A stretch of 64,000 nt of DNA from Chrysomallon squamiferum (Eukaryota > Mollusca > Gastropoda > Neomphalida > Peltospiridae): assembly GCA_012295275.1 (NCBI GenBank), contig CM022678.1, positions 12,734,592 through 12,798,591 of the forward strand, in the 5' to 3' direction. Below are positions 1-13,900 of the stretch, piece after piece (within the stretch, counting starts at the first letter, position 1; every line of letters starts with the position of its first letter). The position numbers and the translations under genes were made by a program. Under the pieces are notes generated by a model. It was not told where the DNA came from. It did no database searches and saw nothing but the letters and a program-made list of their open reading frames with translations.

Positions 1-10
1 GAAGTATTAA

Positions 11-41
<31 letters not shown>

Positions 42-202
42 AAAATAAATAAATACAAATTTAGTAATAAACAAATAACAATAATAAAAATGTCATAAAC
101 ATCTGCTCTGCAGTATTTCATGAAAGTTTTCAATATGTAAACATTTTTATTTTACATTTGACTTATTCTTACTTTAAGATAGTTTAAAGTAGTTCTCGTT
201 AC

Positions 203-1257
203 CTTGGAAACCGATTCTATCATGTCCAGATCAGCTTCAGTAAAACTGTCATTTTCTTGTAGTCGGATGAATGAAAGACAAAGAAAAATTCCAAATACAC
301 CACTGAAAGAATAAACAGTGGAAATGAATAACAGAAGAATAATCGAAAGAATGAAATGAACAGATAGCTAGATAAACAATAGATAAATAAAATCTGAAAA
401 TAAATAAAAATGGAAAATGGAAAAAAATAAAACCATAAAAGAATAAAAAATAAATTATAAATATATTAACAAATGACTGTTTGCACCATTTTTCAACTAT
501 ATAATTATGTGTGTGTATGTACGTGTTTGTGTGAGTATGGGCATGTGTTTCAGATTTTACATATGCTTGTTTATACTTTTCATGCGAATAAGTAGCTATA
601 CAAATCAGTTTTTTTACAAATGTTTAGATTTTTACCTCAGCAAACATCCAATGTAAAACTTGGCAAAGAACAGAAAAGGAAATTTACTTGCTTCCAAAGC
701 ATCACCTGCAAACAAAAAACATTTTTATTACATCCGATTTCATTAAAACATTAAGAAGTATGTGCTTGAGCTTGTATTCATGTATACAGTCTTACTCACC
801 TAGAAAATAGCTGCACGGTGCAAGAACAACAACACTGAAAATAAAGTAAGAGATCTGTAGTTTACATTCAAACATTACTGTTTACTGCTGTGTCACACAC
901 ACACACACACACATCAATACAAAATATAAACATGTACATATACAGCTACATATCAACAAATACTGTAAATATACACACACACATGCCACATAAAACACAT
1001 CAACAACACAATAAACAAATACATGCACAGTACATATGAAAGTTTATATACACAAACACAGACACATACACACACACACACACACACATACACACACACA
1101 TTCAGACACATGCACACTCAACTATACACACACAAACATCAACAACACAGTTCAGACAAGCACAGAAGAACAAACACACTCACCACCCACACAAACACTC
1201 ACCATACACACACAAACACTCACCACACACACACATAGAAACACTCACCACCACACA

Positions 1258-1299
<42 letters not shown>

Positions 1300-1587
1300 T
1301 ACACACAGAAACAGACTCACCACACAAACACACAGAAACACTCACCACACAAACACACACGCGCACACACACACACAGACACACACACAAACATACACAC
1401 AGGAACAGACTCACCACACACACAGAAACACTCACCACACAAACACACACATGCATGCACACACACACACACACAAACATACACACAGAAACACTCACCA
1501 CACAAACACACACACACACACACACTCTCACAAACTCACACACACACACACACAGAAACACTCACCACACAAACACATACACAAACT

Positions 1588-1621
<34 letters not shown>

Positions 1622-2368
1622 CACACATACTCACCACACACACACGCACACACACACACACACACACAGAAACACTCACCACACACACACACACACACAC
1701 ACACAGCTCATTTCTACATGTTATTTTCTGCCTACCTATAAATGTACGAAGCATACAATCTTTCTGTAGAACTGGAAGGTAAATAAATAAATAAATAAAA
1801 TATGTCAAAATAAAATAAAATAAACACACAAACATTTTAAACCTGACAATTAAATTTGACGAACAAATAAATAACAAATAATTGTATTTTAAATGAATTA
1901 ATGAATTCAAACTCAAATGTTTATATGAATTTTGGATAAAGTAAATCAATATTTTTAAATAAATAATAAATTATGTAAATAAATTTAACAGACTTTTGTT
2001 ATGAATTAATTAACGAAATATAGTGATAATAAAACTATTTGATGTTCAAAAAATAAAAGAAATGAATTATAGATTAAAAAAAAAAAAACAAACAAAAAAA
2101 CAAAGATTTATGTAAACTTCTGTAACTTAAAAATGGAATAAAATAATTTATATCAAAAAATATGTTTTTTTAATTTAACATAAAATTCCAGAATCACTGT
2201 TATATGATATCAATGATGACAATGACATCAACATTTTTTTTTTTGATATTTATTTGGATAAAATAGATCAAAATTTGTATTAACAATGCATATAACTATA
2301 AAACAACTATACATCTATAGTTTTACAAAAACACACATTTGTCTGTAATTAATATCTATCAATCCACA

Positions 2369-2404
<36 letters not shown>

Positions 2405-4207
2405 TATTACAACAAAGTCACATAATGCTTACGTCAGTTTCAGCCGGTCTCTTACAAGTCTTGTATATATTTGGTGTAAACCTAAAAAAAATATAATTAC
2501 TTAACTGTCTAGCAACAAGAAATAAAACAGAAATCAGTAATCCACTGATAAGTAAATGTAGAGTATATGATGGAAGTTTACTCAGCAGAATTTCATTTGA
2601 CCCACTGAAGTAACTTAGACCAACACTACGAAACAGCCCAGATGCAGATTAATGGAGGGCTTACCAGTTGCAAGGAAACAGCCCCAGCTAAAAATAAAAC
2701 AACAGAACTGATGTTGACAGGTGATGACACCTCTCATCCACCCAGTCTCAATATATGAGAGAAAAATGGTGACCAGCTGCTCAAACATTACACATCTCTC
2801 TCCACACCTAAAGCATAATGAACCCTATCACACCCCACCCCACATCAAACTGTGACTAATTAAAGTTTAACCTGTCTCTTACTATTAAATTTTAACCTGT
2901 CACTTACTATTAAAGTTTAACCTGTCACTTACTATTAAAATTTAACCTGTCTCTTACTATTAAAATTTAACCTGTCACTTACTATTAAAGTTTAACCTGT
3001 CACTTACTATTAAAGTTTAACCTGTCACTTACTATTAAAATTTAACCTGTCACTTACTATTAAAATTTAACCTGTCTCTTACTATTAAATTTTACATATT
3101 TTTCACTGTTCTAAAACACTCACCATTACTGACAATATGAACACACATCCAAAAATAGGCATCCTCATCAAACTAAAAATAATTAAAATCACCTTTATCA
3201 GCAATATTAGTTAACAAGATGAAGACAATAATAATGATAGTGATGATTATAATAATAACAATAATAAATAATAATGACAACAATAATAAAACAATTATCA
3301 TAATTATAATGGTTATAGTAATGATAATGACAATACATGTAATGTTTGTAATATTTTAATGATGATAATTATAACAGTTGTAATAAAATTATAATATTAA
3401 TAATGGTAACAACAATAACAATAATAAAGATAATAAGAATATCAGTAATTTACCTTCGGGTCAGTTCTAGCTATACAAACAGATGAAACTATTATCAACA
3501 TCAACATGACATATAGAAAACCTCCTGTTAACTGTTAAAACAAAAACTTTAAAAACTATTACTCATATAAATTAAAATATAATAACTATTACTCATATAA
3601 ATTAAAATATAATAAATATTACTGATATAAATTAAAATATACTAAAGTAAAATAACTATAACTGATATAAATTAAAATATACTGTAATAACTATTACTGA
3701 TATAAATTAAAATATCATAATAATAAACATTACAAATATAAATTACTAATATATTATAATGTAATAAATATTACATGAAAATATTAACAACAAAAAAATA
3801 ATGCACAAAAATATTCATAATCTAGAATAATGTATGATATGTAGAAAATATATTGTGAATCTATTAATTTTTTGTTTTTAATTAGTTTTGATATTTAATT
3901 ACAGGTTTGGATTTTTAAGTTATTTTTTTTACTGTTAAAGTTTAGTTTCACCAGCATTTTTTTAACTTTGTAATGGCTTGAATTTGCACATTCGGACATG
4001 AGACAACAGTGTAATTAAATACAAACACACCTGTCGTGAAATTGCAATGTTTGCAGTGCATTTGAAAACCAGGACTATATTCTGCAGTGACAAAAACACA
4101 GGAATAGGCTGGAAAAAAGATTAACTGATTAAGGTTATATTCACAAGTGTTTAGTGAGATTATAAACAAATTATGGATATGACAGAGCAAGGTATACAAG
4201 AGACAAC

Positions 4208-4306
<99 letters not shown>

Positions 4307-6321
4307 GAAAGAATATATGTATACTTGAAACAATGTTTAAAATATTTTTGAGTGTGTGTGCATGTGTGGTTTTACTCTTTAATGAAAATTATCTATATAC
4401 TTCCCACAATGTGAATTATTTATCAAGAGCAGAGGTTTTTCAAACTTTTACTGACCCTACATCTTGGAGAAAATATTCAATGAATGCAAATATTATGTCA
4501 GAGCAGCTTCAATATTGTCAATTAATATGTGAGCAAACTTGCCCAGTGCTTTAATTGGAGAAAATATAAAACAAAATTATAATTTCTGAAGGACAGGTGA
4601 CAATATCGTAATGTGGTTTTATGTTTATCCTTCTGTTTTTATTTTCTTAGAGATTTTGATAGAGATGTAAATGAACAAATATTTCTTTTTTTTTTCACTG
4701 ACTTACCAAGGCAGACAGGGCTTTGGATGCAGAATAAATAGACACAACAAACATCATCATTCCTGGCAGCCACAAACCTAGCTCCACTCTACAGATAACA
4801 AAAACAACAATTGTCATTGTATTATAAAAACAACTACAACAACAAGCAAATAAATAAACAGTAACAACACAACAACAACAACAACAACAAAAACAGTAAT
4901 AATAATAATAATGTAATAATAACAACAAAAACAAAAACAACGATGATAGTAAGTAAAGAATAAGAAATCAAATGAGCAAGAAGGAAAGAAAAAAAACACA
5001 TATCAATAGTAAATATTAATTAACATCTATTAAAATCAGTCAACAGCTGATGTTCCTTTTTACTAATTTCAAATAGATGTAGTCACACACATCAATCATG
5101 CTCACAACACAATATTTATAATATTTATGAAATGATACCAAAATCTCAAAACTCCCAATATAAATTATTTTCATAGCTCTGTCTGACACCCAGAAGCCTT
5201 TCAGGTTTTTTGTGCTACAGTGTCTTTAAACATTCCTTCCTTCTTTCTTTCATTCAATATTAGCTGTGACTACAGAGTTACCTCCTCTTACCTGTCTACA
5301 CCAGATGTCAGTGGCTCAATGGATCCTGTAGAGATCATAATTCGTAGAACAACAGCACCGACTAAAGTCTGCCATCTAAAATATATTATAAAAATATACA
5401 TATATACATCAAAATATTAAAATATATATATATATATATATACATAAAAATATTAAAATATTTTATAAATATATATATAAATATATTCATAAAAATACTA
5501 AAACAAAATCTGATATAACATCTCATCATTTCATTTAACTCATATTAACAAAACTAGGACCAACTAAAAAAAAAAAAATCAATTTCATACTTATCTGTTA
5601 ATGCTGGCCAGATTAATACAAATCAGATTAATTGTTTTACAGAATATAAAGAACTCAATTATAAGGCTTTGTCAAATTGTTGATACAGACATATTAACAC
5701 ATCAATTATAATACTGTAACATGTTGATGCAATCAGTGTTTACTCATCTGTTATAATACTTTATTAACCTGATGATGTAGACATCAATTTGTTACCCTTC
5801 TGATATACTGAGTACTAACATTACATCATTAATAATACTTGTTAATCTGTAGCTGTAGATAGTGCTAATGTTACATCATTTATAATACTGTGTTAACCTG
5901 TTGATGTGAACACTACTAGTATTACTAATATTACTGTTGATGTAGCTAGTTTAATATTAATATTTTGTTAACTTATTGAGGTAGAAGTATTGATACAGTG
6001 AGTTACAGAAGCTGATGCAGACATCAATCAACAGAAACCTATATTCAGTGAGTTTTACCAGTTAACAACTATTTTCAAACAGTTGTACAAACTGCTTTTA
6101 TTAGTGAAATAAAATTCTACAATACCCTGAAAATTATATTAACTATTTATAGCAACTGTTCTAAATAGAATAAAAGTCTGCAGTTACCCCTGAAATATTG
6201 TCGGGTAGGTGAACTTCAGGACGGATAGAACATACTGAAATAAAAAACCCAAATAATTAAGAAAATTATGAACAAATAAAATAAATTTATAATCACATGA
6301 AAATAAAAAGATTATCTTTTC

Positions 6322-6384
<63 letters not shown>

Positions 6385-6461
6385 AAAATTACCTTATTTA
6401 CAAAGTTGGTTCCAATAAAAAGCAGACATGACAAACTCACTAACATCAAAGATTTATTCAT
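203..6461 (-). CDS. TMEM241: TMEM241-like SLC35/DMT-family transporter (3' partial)
   Basis: Coding exons in transcript order: 6393-6461, 6188-6234, 5292-5375, 4707-4788, 4031-4108, 3454-3531, 3124-3172, 2433-2481, 1736-1771, 800-834, 636-705, 203-302. They join in phase to 777 nt (259 aa). The last exon(s) lie beyond the left edge; the human protein is 296 aa. Family signatures: [20 protein letters not shown] at residues 22-41, WLPG near 73, IPVFLSLQN near 95, FPFLFFAKF near 211, and many hydrophobic segments. TMEM241 belongs to the drug/metabolite transporter fold of nucleotide-sugar carriers and has been linked to Golgi UDP-GlcNAc transport; that role is family knowledge, not visible here. 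The start ATG opens exon 1, 23 codons before the conserved NK, as in human. The 5' UTR is unresolved. Several introns contain long simple repeats. Confidence 0.88.
1050..1706. repeat. Compound (CA)n array with GAAACACTCACCACA spacers
   Basis: About 650 bp of CA repeat broken by recurring blocks like gaaacactcaccacac, giving a higher-order repeat inside the intron between exons 9 and 10 of the TMEM241-like gene. The His/Thr-rich and Cys/Val-rich open frames across it are products of the repeat and not genes. In the transcript it is (UG)n. Confidence 0.9.
1736..1771 (-). CDS. TMEM241: 36-nt exon 9 of the TMEM241-like gene
   Basis: The acceptor reads CTTCCAG and the donor GTAGGC. The exon completes a Thr codon from exon 8, gives [11 protein letters not shown], and ends with AG to make Ser with exon 10, matching the human stretch that ends NYIFSVV. 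Its length is a multiple of three, so skipping it would keep frame. About 30 nt after the donor the transcript enters a very long (UG)n-rich tract. Confidence 0.8.
   Translation of the reverse strand, partial: FYRKIVCFVHL
2860..3095. repeat. 25-bp minisatellite, about nine copies
   Basis: The unit is about attaaagtttaacctgtcac plus ttact, with small variants. It lies in the intron after exon 7 of the TMEM241-like gene. In gene orientation every copy contains ATAGTAAGTGACAG, a near-perfect 5' splice-site consensus. Confidence 0.85.
3545..3720. repeat. AT-rich minisatellite, unit about 31 bp
   Basis: Five degenerate copies of a unit like aactattactcatataaatt followed by aaaatataat. The array lies just upstream (gene orientation) of the exon 6 acceptor of the TMEM241-like gene. 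Confidence 0.7.
4207..4301. repeat. (AT)n followed by (GA)n microsatellite
   Basis: About 24 bp of TA repeat then about 70 bp of GA repeat, in the intron upstream of exon 5 of the TMEM241-like gene. The transcript reads (CU)n roughly 100 nt before the acceptor. Confidence 0.95.
6325..6380. repeat. (GA)n microsatellite beside exon 1 donor
   Basis: About 54 bp of AG repeat, ending about ten bases from the exon 1 donor of the TMEM241-like gene. The intron therefore begins GTAAT, a short A/T stretch, then (CU)n. Confidence 0.95.
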
Positions 6462-6927
6462 TTTTTTGATAGCTGGGGATAACGTTAATCAAGAACCTCC
6501 ATTAAACCAAACTGTCTCCTCCATTCCATCCAGTGGAAACACTGACATGGCACAAATTCTATAAAACTTCATTTATGTGTTCTAAAAAAAAAAAACTAAG
6601 AAACTATAATTTTCTTTTTAAAAATCATTTCATTAACATGTTCTTAGTATTATTCTAGTTTTTTTTTTTTTTTTTCTGCTTTTCAGTATAGCAAATAAAA
6701 AATAAATGTGTAAAAATAAAAACGAATATATATATTTTTTTTAATCAGTCAGTCAAATAATGATACAATGAATGGCTAATAATAATATATAATAGTAAAT
6801 GGCGAATAATATTTTATCTGAATTCTGTTTTCAATATCTGTTTTCAAGACATTCAATACACACAACGTCGCACAAAGTAAAACATTTTACAAAGGCATTA
6901 TTATTGTCATAGGAACATAGTAAATTA

Positions 6928-6958
<31 letters not shown>

Positions 6959-7529
6959 ATAATAATAATAATAACTAATAACAATAAGTGAATAACAACA
7001 ACAATTAAAACAACACTCAATAGCTATAATTTGTTGTCGTTATCATTTTAATTATTAATATAAGAACAACATTAAGATGTGAATATTTCTAGTAATCTGA
7101 TTTAAGTATAATACAAAGTTGTACCAATATTTAAAACGTGCAAAAAGATAAACATTATAATACATATTTACCAAAATCTTGTACACGCCATTCGTTCGGC
7201 AAAACAGTCGAGAGTTATCTGCCCTTGTATTAAGTGAAAATGAAGACTACAAAAATAAATGAAATATAGACAAGAATAATTCGATGCATAACATAATTAA
7301 GTCAAATCAGTCTATACGTAAAACAACTAATGCTATAAAATATTTTAATACGCGATCAACTTTTAATGAACATCTGCTATCAGTTTTGTTTTGTTTTGGG
7401 TTTTCCCCAAAACCCGATCTCAGTTTCAAACAAATTCACTATCTTCATGCAACAAACTTATTTACCATCTTCTTACAACAAAATTGCCCAAAACGATGAA
7501 AAAACATTTATTTTTCTCCCAAATTTAGC

Positions 7530-7554
7530 TATTAGCACAACAACAACAACAACA

Positions 7555-7602
<48 letters not shown>
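7530..7602. repeat. (CAA)n/(TTA)n microsatellite
   Basis: A short CAA run followed by about 50 bp of ATT repeat. Poly-Leu and poly-Asn open frames across it are spurious. Confidence 0.9.
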
Positions 7603-7604
<2 letters not shown>

Positions 7605-9769
7605 GATTTGTTCTTGTACATTGCGACACACGTGTAGAACATTTAATTTTCTAAAGATATTGGTGATCAAGATGCGACACAAATCTGTGTTAAATGTTAA
7701 TGTGTGATGTCAAAACTCAAACGTCGTTATGATGTTGTTAATCAGCATATATATATATATATTATGGTTAAAACGCGCACGCACACAAAACACACACACA
7801 CAACTATATATATATAGGTTTTTTTTTCATATAATGTTACTATTTGCAGTTCTGCCGCTTACACTATATTCATACCTTAGAAATTAAAATAATTTTGCAC
7901 CGGCACCGAGACGCTGTATTAACGAAAAGAATGACATCTTCAAGTAGTGTTTTTAAATCATGCTTTTACGCTAGTCAGCCTAATTATTTTAAATGGAACA
8001 TTGTCCTTATTTAGTTTATTTTGGGGGATGGCGTAATTCAGTTATACAGTTGTTTTGCGAAGATATTACCTGGCGACATCGCCAGTTATGAGTGTTGATA
8101 ATCAGTTAAAGAGCTTTTCCAAAACACAATCAGTGCCAAATAAAAAAATAAAATAAAAAATGTAATAAATAAATAAAAATAAATAAATAAGAAATAATAA
8201 TAATAACAATTAAACATAATAATAACAATTAAATAATAATAATAATAATAAGAAATATGAGACAGAAATCGTCTACATTTAATATTACATTTTGTTGCAG
8301 TTTTATTATCATTACATTCTCCCCCCCCCTTGGATCACATTTCAGTTGTTTTATGCAGGTCTCTACATTTTATGCTGTTCATCTACAGTATCAAGTTCAG
8401 CAGAACTTTTATAACAAAAAATAAATATATTAACTGAATAAATTAAAAGAAACAGATATGAATAGTGAGAAATACTTCAACTGATCGTCTAATGTATTTC
8501 ATAAGCTATATAATAAAAAATTAAAAATTCCATCAAGAGTATATTTTCAGTTTAAAATACCATTCATGTTAAATTTGCCCACAAACAGAAAAAAAGAGTG
8601 TAAATTTTAAAATTATTTTCAGATTTCATTTTATTTAAATCAATATATATACATAATGAATTTTTAAAAAAGGAATCTGAAAATAACCTTAAAATTTTAG
8701 CATATACATATAAAGTGTATCTATATATAACAATTGTGAATGCATGAGGATTTACGATAGTAAATTATAAAATAAATTTACATAAACTGAAATAGGATGT
8801 TTGGTGTGAATAATTCAAAATGTTTATATATAAAGTAACAAAAATAAAAATTATCATTATATATGTATATACATATAAAATAATAAAAACACAAGGGTGA
8901 AATTTCAATATATATTTTATTAAATAAATACACAGACTTTTTAAAAAATTTCATTCATTTACAATACTGAAAATAAAATGCACACAATACGATCAAAGAA
9001 TACGTAAGTTATTTTACATTATTTTTGTAAAAGGGAGGATCATTTATCTATTCAGAATTTTGTTTTTCTCTTCCTTCTAATCTGATTTTAGGAATATAAA
9101 ATACAATTTCCAAAATCAACCATCATCAGTAGAAGAATAAAAGTAAATAAATGTACAGTAGTCTGTAAAATCATATATATATATATAGATAGATACAGAT
9201 ATAGATATATGTGCAAATGCTCTGGTATAATGCACATACCAGAACATTAATTTTTCTCAGCCTTTTAAATGCTTAACAAGTCAATTATATGTGCCTGCAT
9301 TGTGTGGACAGCGGTATCGACTCTGTAACTCAACATTGTGATTAAAATAAACTTAAATGCACCAGGAAAGAAAACAGCATGCCTGAAGATTTATTACACT
9401 ACAAATCATAGTAAATTATAAAATGACAATTTTACATAAACAAGTGAAATAGGATTAACTATACAAATGTTAATACATCTGTGTTAGAGTGAATAGTTCA
9501 AAAAATATTTGTTTGTGTATATAAAGTAACAAATTTAAAATAAAAATTATTTAAAAACTATTATTCATAAAACTTGATTTGATCTAATTTCAACCATGGT
9601 TTTCAAAAGTAAATATAATTCTAAAAATGTCATTTCACTAAGGTTTTGGTAAGTATTTACAATAAGTAATACTAATCTTTGTGAGATATGCTATTGTGAC
9701 TTAGGAATGAGGAAAATTTGAAGTTCTATTGAAACAAATGGAAATACTAATTCACTGAATTATTACACA

Positions 9770-9912
9770 TCAATATAGCAAGTAATACAGAGAATATAGA
9801 AGAAAATGATATATTCTCTTAAAGAATGGTGATCAAGACTATGCCTAGGGAGGTTTTGAAGAACAATCATTTGGAAAAATCTCTTGATAGGTCAATCACA
9901 TTTGAATATTAT
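9770..9912. repeat. Dispersed repeat, copy 1
   Basis: It shares an ordered series of blocks with 11953-12115, including agcaagtaatac, tagaagaaaatgatat, gaatggc/gaatggt, tttggaaa and a ggtcaat/ggccaat block followed by a CATTTG-like stretch. The element type is not recognised. Confidence 0.5.
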
Positions 9913-10904
9913 TCCAGTTCTTACAGGATATAAAACAAGAATGTTAGCCTGGGGAACAAGAAAAACCCAATAAAAATATATCACAAACTAACAATATTTA
10001 AAACAAGCAAATAAATAATAAACAAACAAAACTGAAAATGTGAAGTCTGCAAATAAGAAACATGAAAACTGAATGTCAGGAATCAACAAATTTTTTTTTA
10101 AATTAGGTTGACAGAATGTCTAAAAATAATTTTTTTTAAAAATAACAATGTAAAAAAATAAAAAATTATATATAATATAATAATAATAAAAAAAGTCTTT
10201 ACCGGTTAATTTTGAGCTAAAAACAAGTTTCAAAATTTAAATGTTTTCTAATCTGTGTCAGATGTAGAATTTCACAGCAGTGCTTGTCAGTGTTGGTCAT
10301 GCTTCCAATTCCCAGTTTTAGATGCTACTGATTTGCTGAACAGAGAATGACTGGGCAAGAATTAACAAACTTTGATGATCACGAATGATTATTATTATTA
10401 TTTTTTTTTTTTAAATCAGTTTGAACAATTCATATGCGTAAAATTGAACAGATGCTCCATGAACCAGATTGATTACAGCATGAACATACGAACACTTTCT
10501 TCTGAAATATATTATCTTTGAAATGAAATTAAAAAAAAATTATTTTTATTTATTTTTATTTGTTTTTTCTCATTTAATTTTGACTGAATGCTCAAATGTA
10601 TTTTGTAAAATGCTGTAAATCAACACAGTGATTATACAAAAAATGTTAGCAAATACTTTAAAAATATTAATAAAATATATATAAAAATAACAAAATTTCA
10701 TAAAAATGAAATATTTGCAAGATTACATAACTCATATTGATACACTTTTATTGTAATGTTTATATTATTAGTTTAACCTTCACCAAAGTTGCTTAATGTA
10801 TATGTATGTAATTTACAGCATTTAATTGCAAACTGAATACCCTCTGTTTCTGTTATATGTGATAAAATTTTGAGATTTATATAAAAACTTAATGTGATAA
10901 TTTA

Positions 10905-13900
10905 TTAAACTGATTTTTTAGCTGCTGTTATTGATTCAGCTACATATTTCATAAAACGATGGACATCTTGAAATGAGCAGTACAGTGGTACAGGTGCTAC
11001 TCGAATCACATCTGGAAGACGCTTGTCACACTGAAGAAGAAAAAGAAAAATGTATTTATTAATATGAAAATAATATGTTTAAAAACAAGGAAACCAAAAA
11101 GCATTTCTATATAAATGCAGTTATGTAACTAAACATAAATGCAGAAATGAAAAAGTAGGTATTTTCTTAAATGGTAATAAATTTTCTAACCCAGGCAACA
11201 AAGATTTGTTTTTTTACTTCATTTGAAATAATTGAAAATTTTATACTGTATATTGCAGGTCTTCAAAAAATGACAGGCAAATTTGAAGTGTCCTTACAGT
11301 TTATTTGTTCACAATTTTGATCAAAAAATATCACAAAAGGAATCCTGAAAACAACATTGTTATGATTATTGCATAGGAATCAAAACAAAGTTAATCTCAA
11401 CACCAGTGGCTATTTGTAAGCACATATATTGTTACAACTGCTGAGTTGTTACTCCACCCCAGGACACTTTAAAAGGAGTTTCTAATCTGGTGTCATTTCT
11501 CTTATTATGAACAGATTTTGCATCAGATGAAAATATAATTACTCCAGATTCATTACATAGGCTCTGAGGAAGCATACTAATTTGAAACTAATTAGCTTGA
11601 CAGACAGTGTAAACATTTTATAAGTAATTGTTATTTAATTTTTATTTTCTTTCCCTTTGTAAAAATGCTAAAAAAAAAATTCAAACAATAATTTAGACAT
11701 TCACATGTCCCAGTTTAACTGATGTATGGGATGTTTCATATTAAATTCCCTCCTTTCATAGTCAATTCCTTGTTGTGATGAAGGGGCTTGTATGTCTCAA
11801 CAACTCAAAGAGCTGTGCCAGCTTTTGTTTGGAACACCCATGCTGGACAGGTCAATGGGTAGAGTCTAGACAAATGGGGTTATGGTGAGGTAATCTCAAG
11901 TGCTTAAATCAAAAGTTTTGGGCTGCACGCATATTCTTCTAACAGACTACAAAAGCATTAATACAGCAAGTAATACGGAGAATAATATAGAAGAAAATGA
12001 TATCATCTTTCAAGGAATGGCAACCAAGAGTATATCAAAGGTAAGTTTTTGAAGTACTATCCTTTGGAAATGAACTGTAAGAACAATGTATTGGTGGGCC
12101 AATTGCATTTGTATATGTTTTTTTTTATCTCAGATATTTTAGTGGATTTTTTTTTACTATATGCAACATTCTAAAAATACATTTTTAAAAATGTTTTGCA
12201 TCATTAAATCAACAAAATCATGTTATCAAACTTAAAGCCACAATATCAGATCATAGTAGACTTTTAGGATGTATCAATTTACAAAGTTATACAGTTTGAA
12301 GAATCAAATTTTTTAGTTTATGAAGTATTTTTCAAATACATGGAGACATACAAACTGCATCATTATAAATCCTTTCATCATCATCATACATTTAAAGTTC
12401 TTTGTTACTTAACTTTCTGTAGAACCTAATGAAAGTTAAATAACAAAGAACTTTTTAATGATGCCTGTTTAGTCCTATTTTGAAATTGCGAGGTTATTCA
12501 AAATGAGTTCAATGATAAATTAAATCTGTGACCATCAGAGAATCAGAAAAACAAGATGCAGTCTTCATAATAAAATTAGGTCTATATTCTGTAGTGAACA
12601 AACCAAAATTGAGTATCAAATTCAAACTAACCTAGACTGCGATTCTAAAAATGTTGTGTATTATGTAAAACAAACAAGTCTGCCAAATACAAAATGTTAC
12701 AGGATAGATCTGTTAGGCATAAAGTTGACATTCCTGTGACCTAACATTTTAATCTATATGACCATATACTGGATGCTCATTCTGAAATAATCCCAATACA
12801 GAAACCCCCATTCATAGTTGAAAAGCAAATGGAAAACTCTTGAGATTCGAATGAATAGCTTTCTGGATTCACACATCTGGAATAAATGCATCTGGTAAAT
12901 TCTATCAAAATCTCCAGCTAGATTTGATTTGTACTCATCATACATTCCATATGTTCATTTTAACAATGTTATATGATTTGCAACAATATTTTTCATTCAC
13001 TGCCAAAACAAAGATCTGCTACATTAATTACTATATCATTGCACTGACTTTTTTACAGAGAGCTGAAATTATAACATCCAGAAAGGAGTTAAATAACTCT
13101 TAGTAACTAGAAGCATAAACATCTGAGTGGCTGAAATCTCAGTCATGATCTAGATGCTTATATACGTGAGCAGCCAAAATATCAGCTGCAAGCTACAAAC
13201 AATTACATACCCAAACCTATGAAATACAGGCCAGGGATTCCACTGATGGCAGTGTTTATGCTGCAGTTTGTGGGATCATCTTTACTGTTACTCAGTGGCT
13301 CCTGATGAATTTGCCTTAATGCTTAACTGAATAAGGGCTTTCATATCAGTCTGCAAAAAGTTGAAGGGCTAGCATTTATGAGACCAACATTCTGATCAAA
13401 ACCCAGTTAAAGATATGGCTAGTTTGCTTTTATTGTCAACTGATCAAGTTCTAGATGTGTGATAAACATTATGAATGAGCAAGCTGATCACCTGCTTCAT
13501 TTGTAATTTAATTTAACAACCTGTGACATTTCTTTGTTTAAGGTAGCTATGCGGATCCAGAAATGTGTTCCAAATATATGTGAACTATGGATTGACATGT
13601 ATATACAATGTTCAGATGTTAAAAATGAGTTTGTGAAATGTTATTTTGTTAACTAAAATGATTCTCTTTCTTTTTTTCCTCTAAGGAAATGACAATGACA
13701 TGAATATATCTGGGTTTTGTTCATTCTGACATGTATAATTCATTTTCTGCTAGCCAGTTGACTTGAGCTGCTGCAAACACTGCCAAGAATAAAGAAAAGA
13801 TGTAAAGATACTTTCAGAAATTGTACAGATTCTTTTAGCAGTTAACAAAACAAACTATGCAAACCAAGGCAAAGCTTCTTCAGTGATTCTAAAATAAAAT

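Larger units (their letters stand above)
6462..10904. other. Intergenic: TMEM241 upstream and KYNU downstream region
   Basis: No supported coding exon was found. The stretch holds the undefined 5' UTR and promoter of the TMEM241-like gene and probably the 3' UTR of kynureninase. It contains (CTA)n/(ATA)n near 6930-6975, (ATT)n at 7553-7602 after a short CAA run, (AT)n near 7748, many A/T-rich tracts, and one copy of a dispersed repeat near 9770-9912. Small open frames here are low-complexity. Confidence 0.6.

Noticed and set aside
1023-1782. Long His/Thr-rich and Cys/Val-rich open frames
   Set aside because: They are the six-frame products of a compound CA repeat inside an intron and show no codon or family signal.
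2665-2687. A 23-nt candidate exon between TMEM241 exons 7 and 8
   Set aside because: It has plausible splice sites, but exon 7 joins directly to 2433-2481 in phase with good family alignment; including the 23 nt would break the downstream frame.
7473-7682. Poly-Asn / poly-Leu open frames
   Set aside because: They are translations of the (ATT)n microsatellite.
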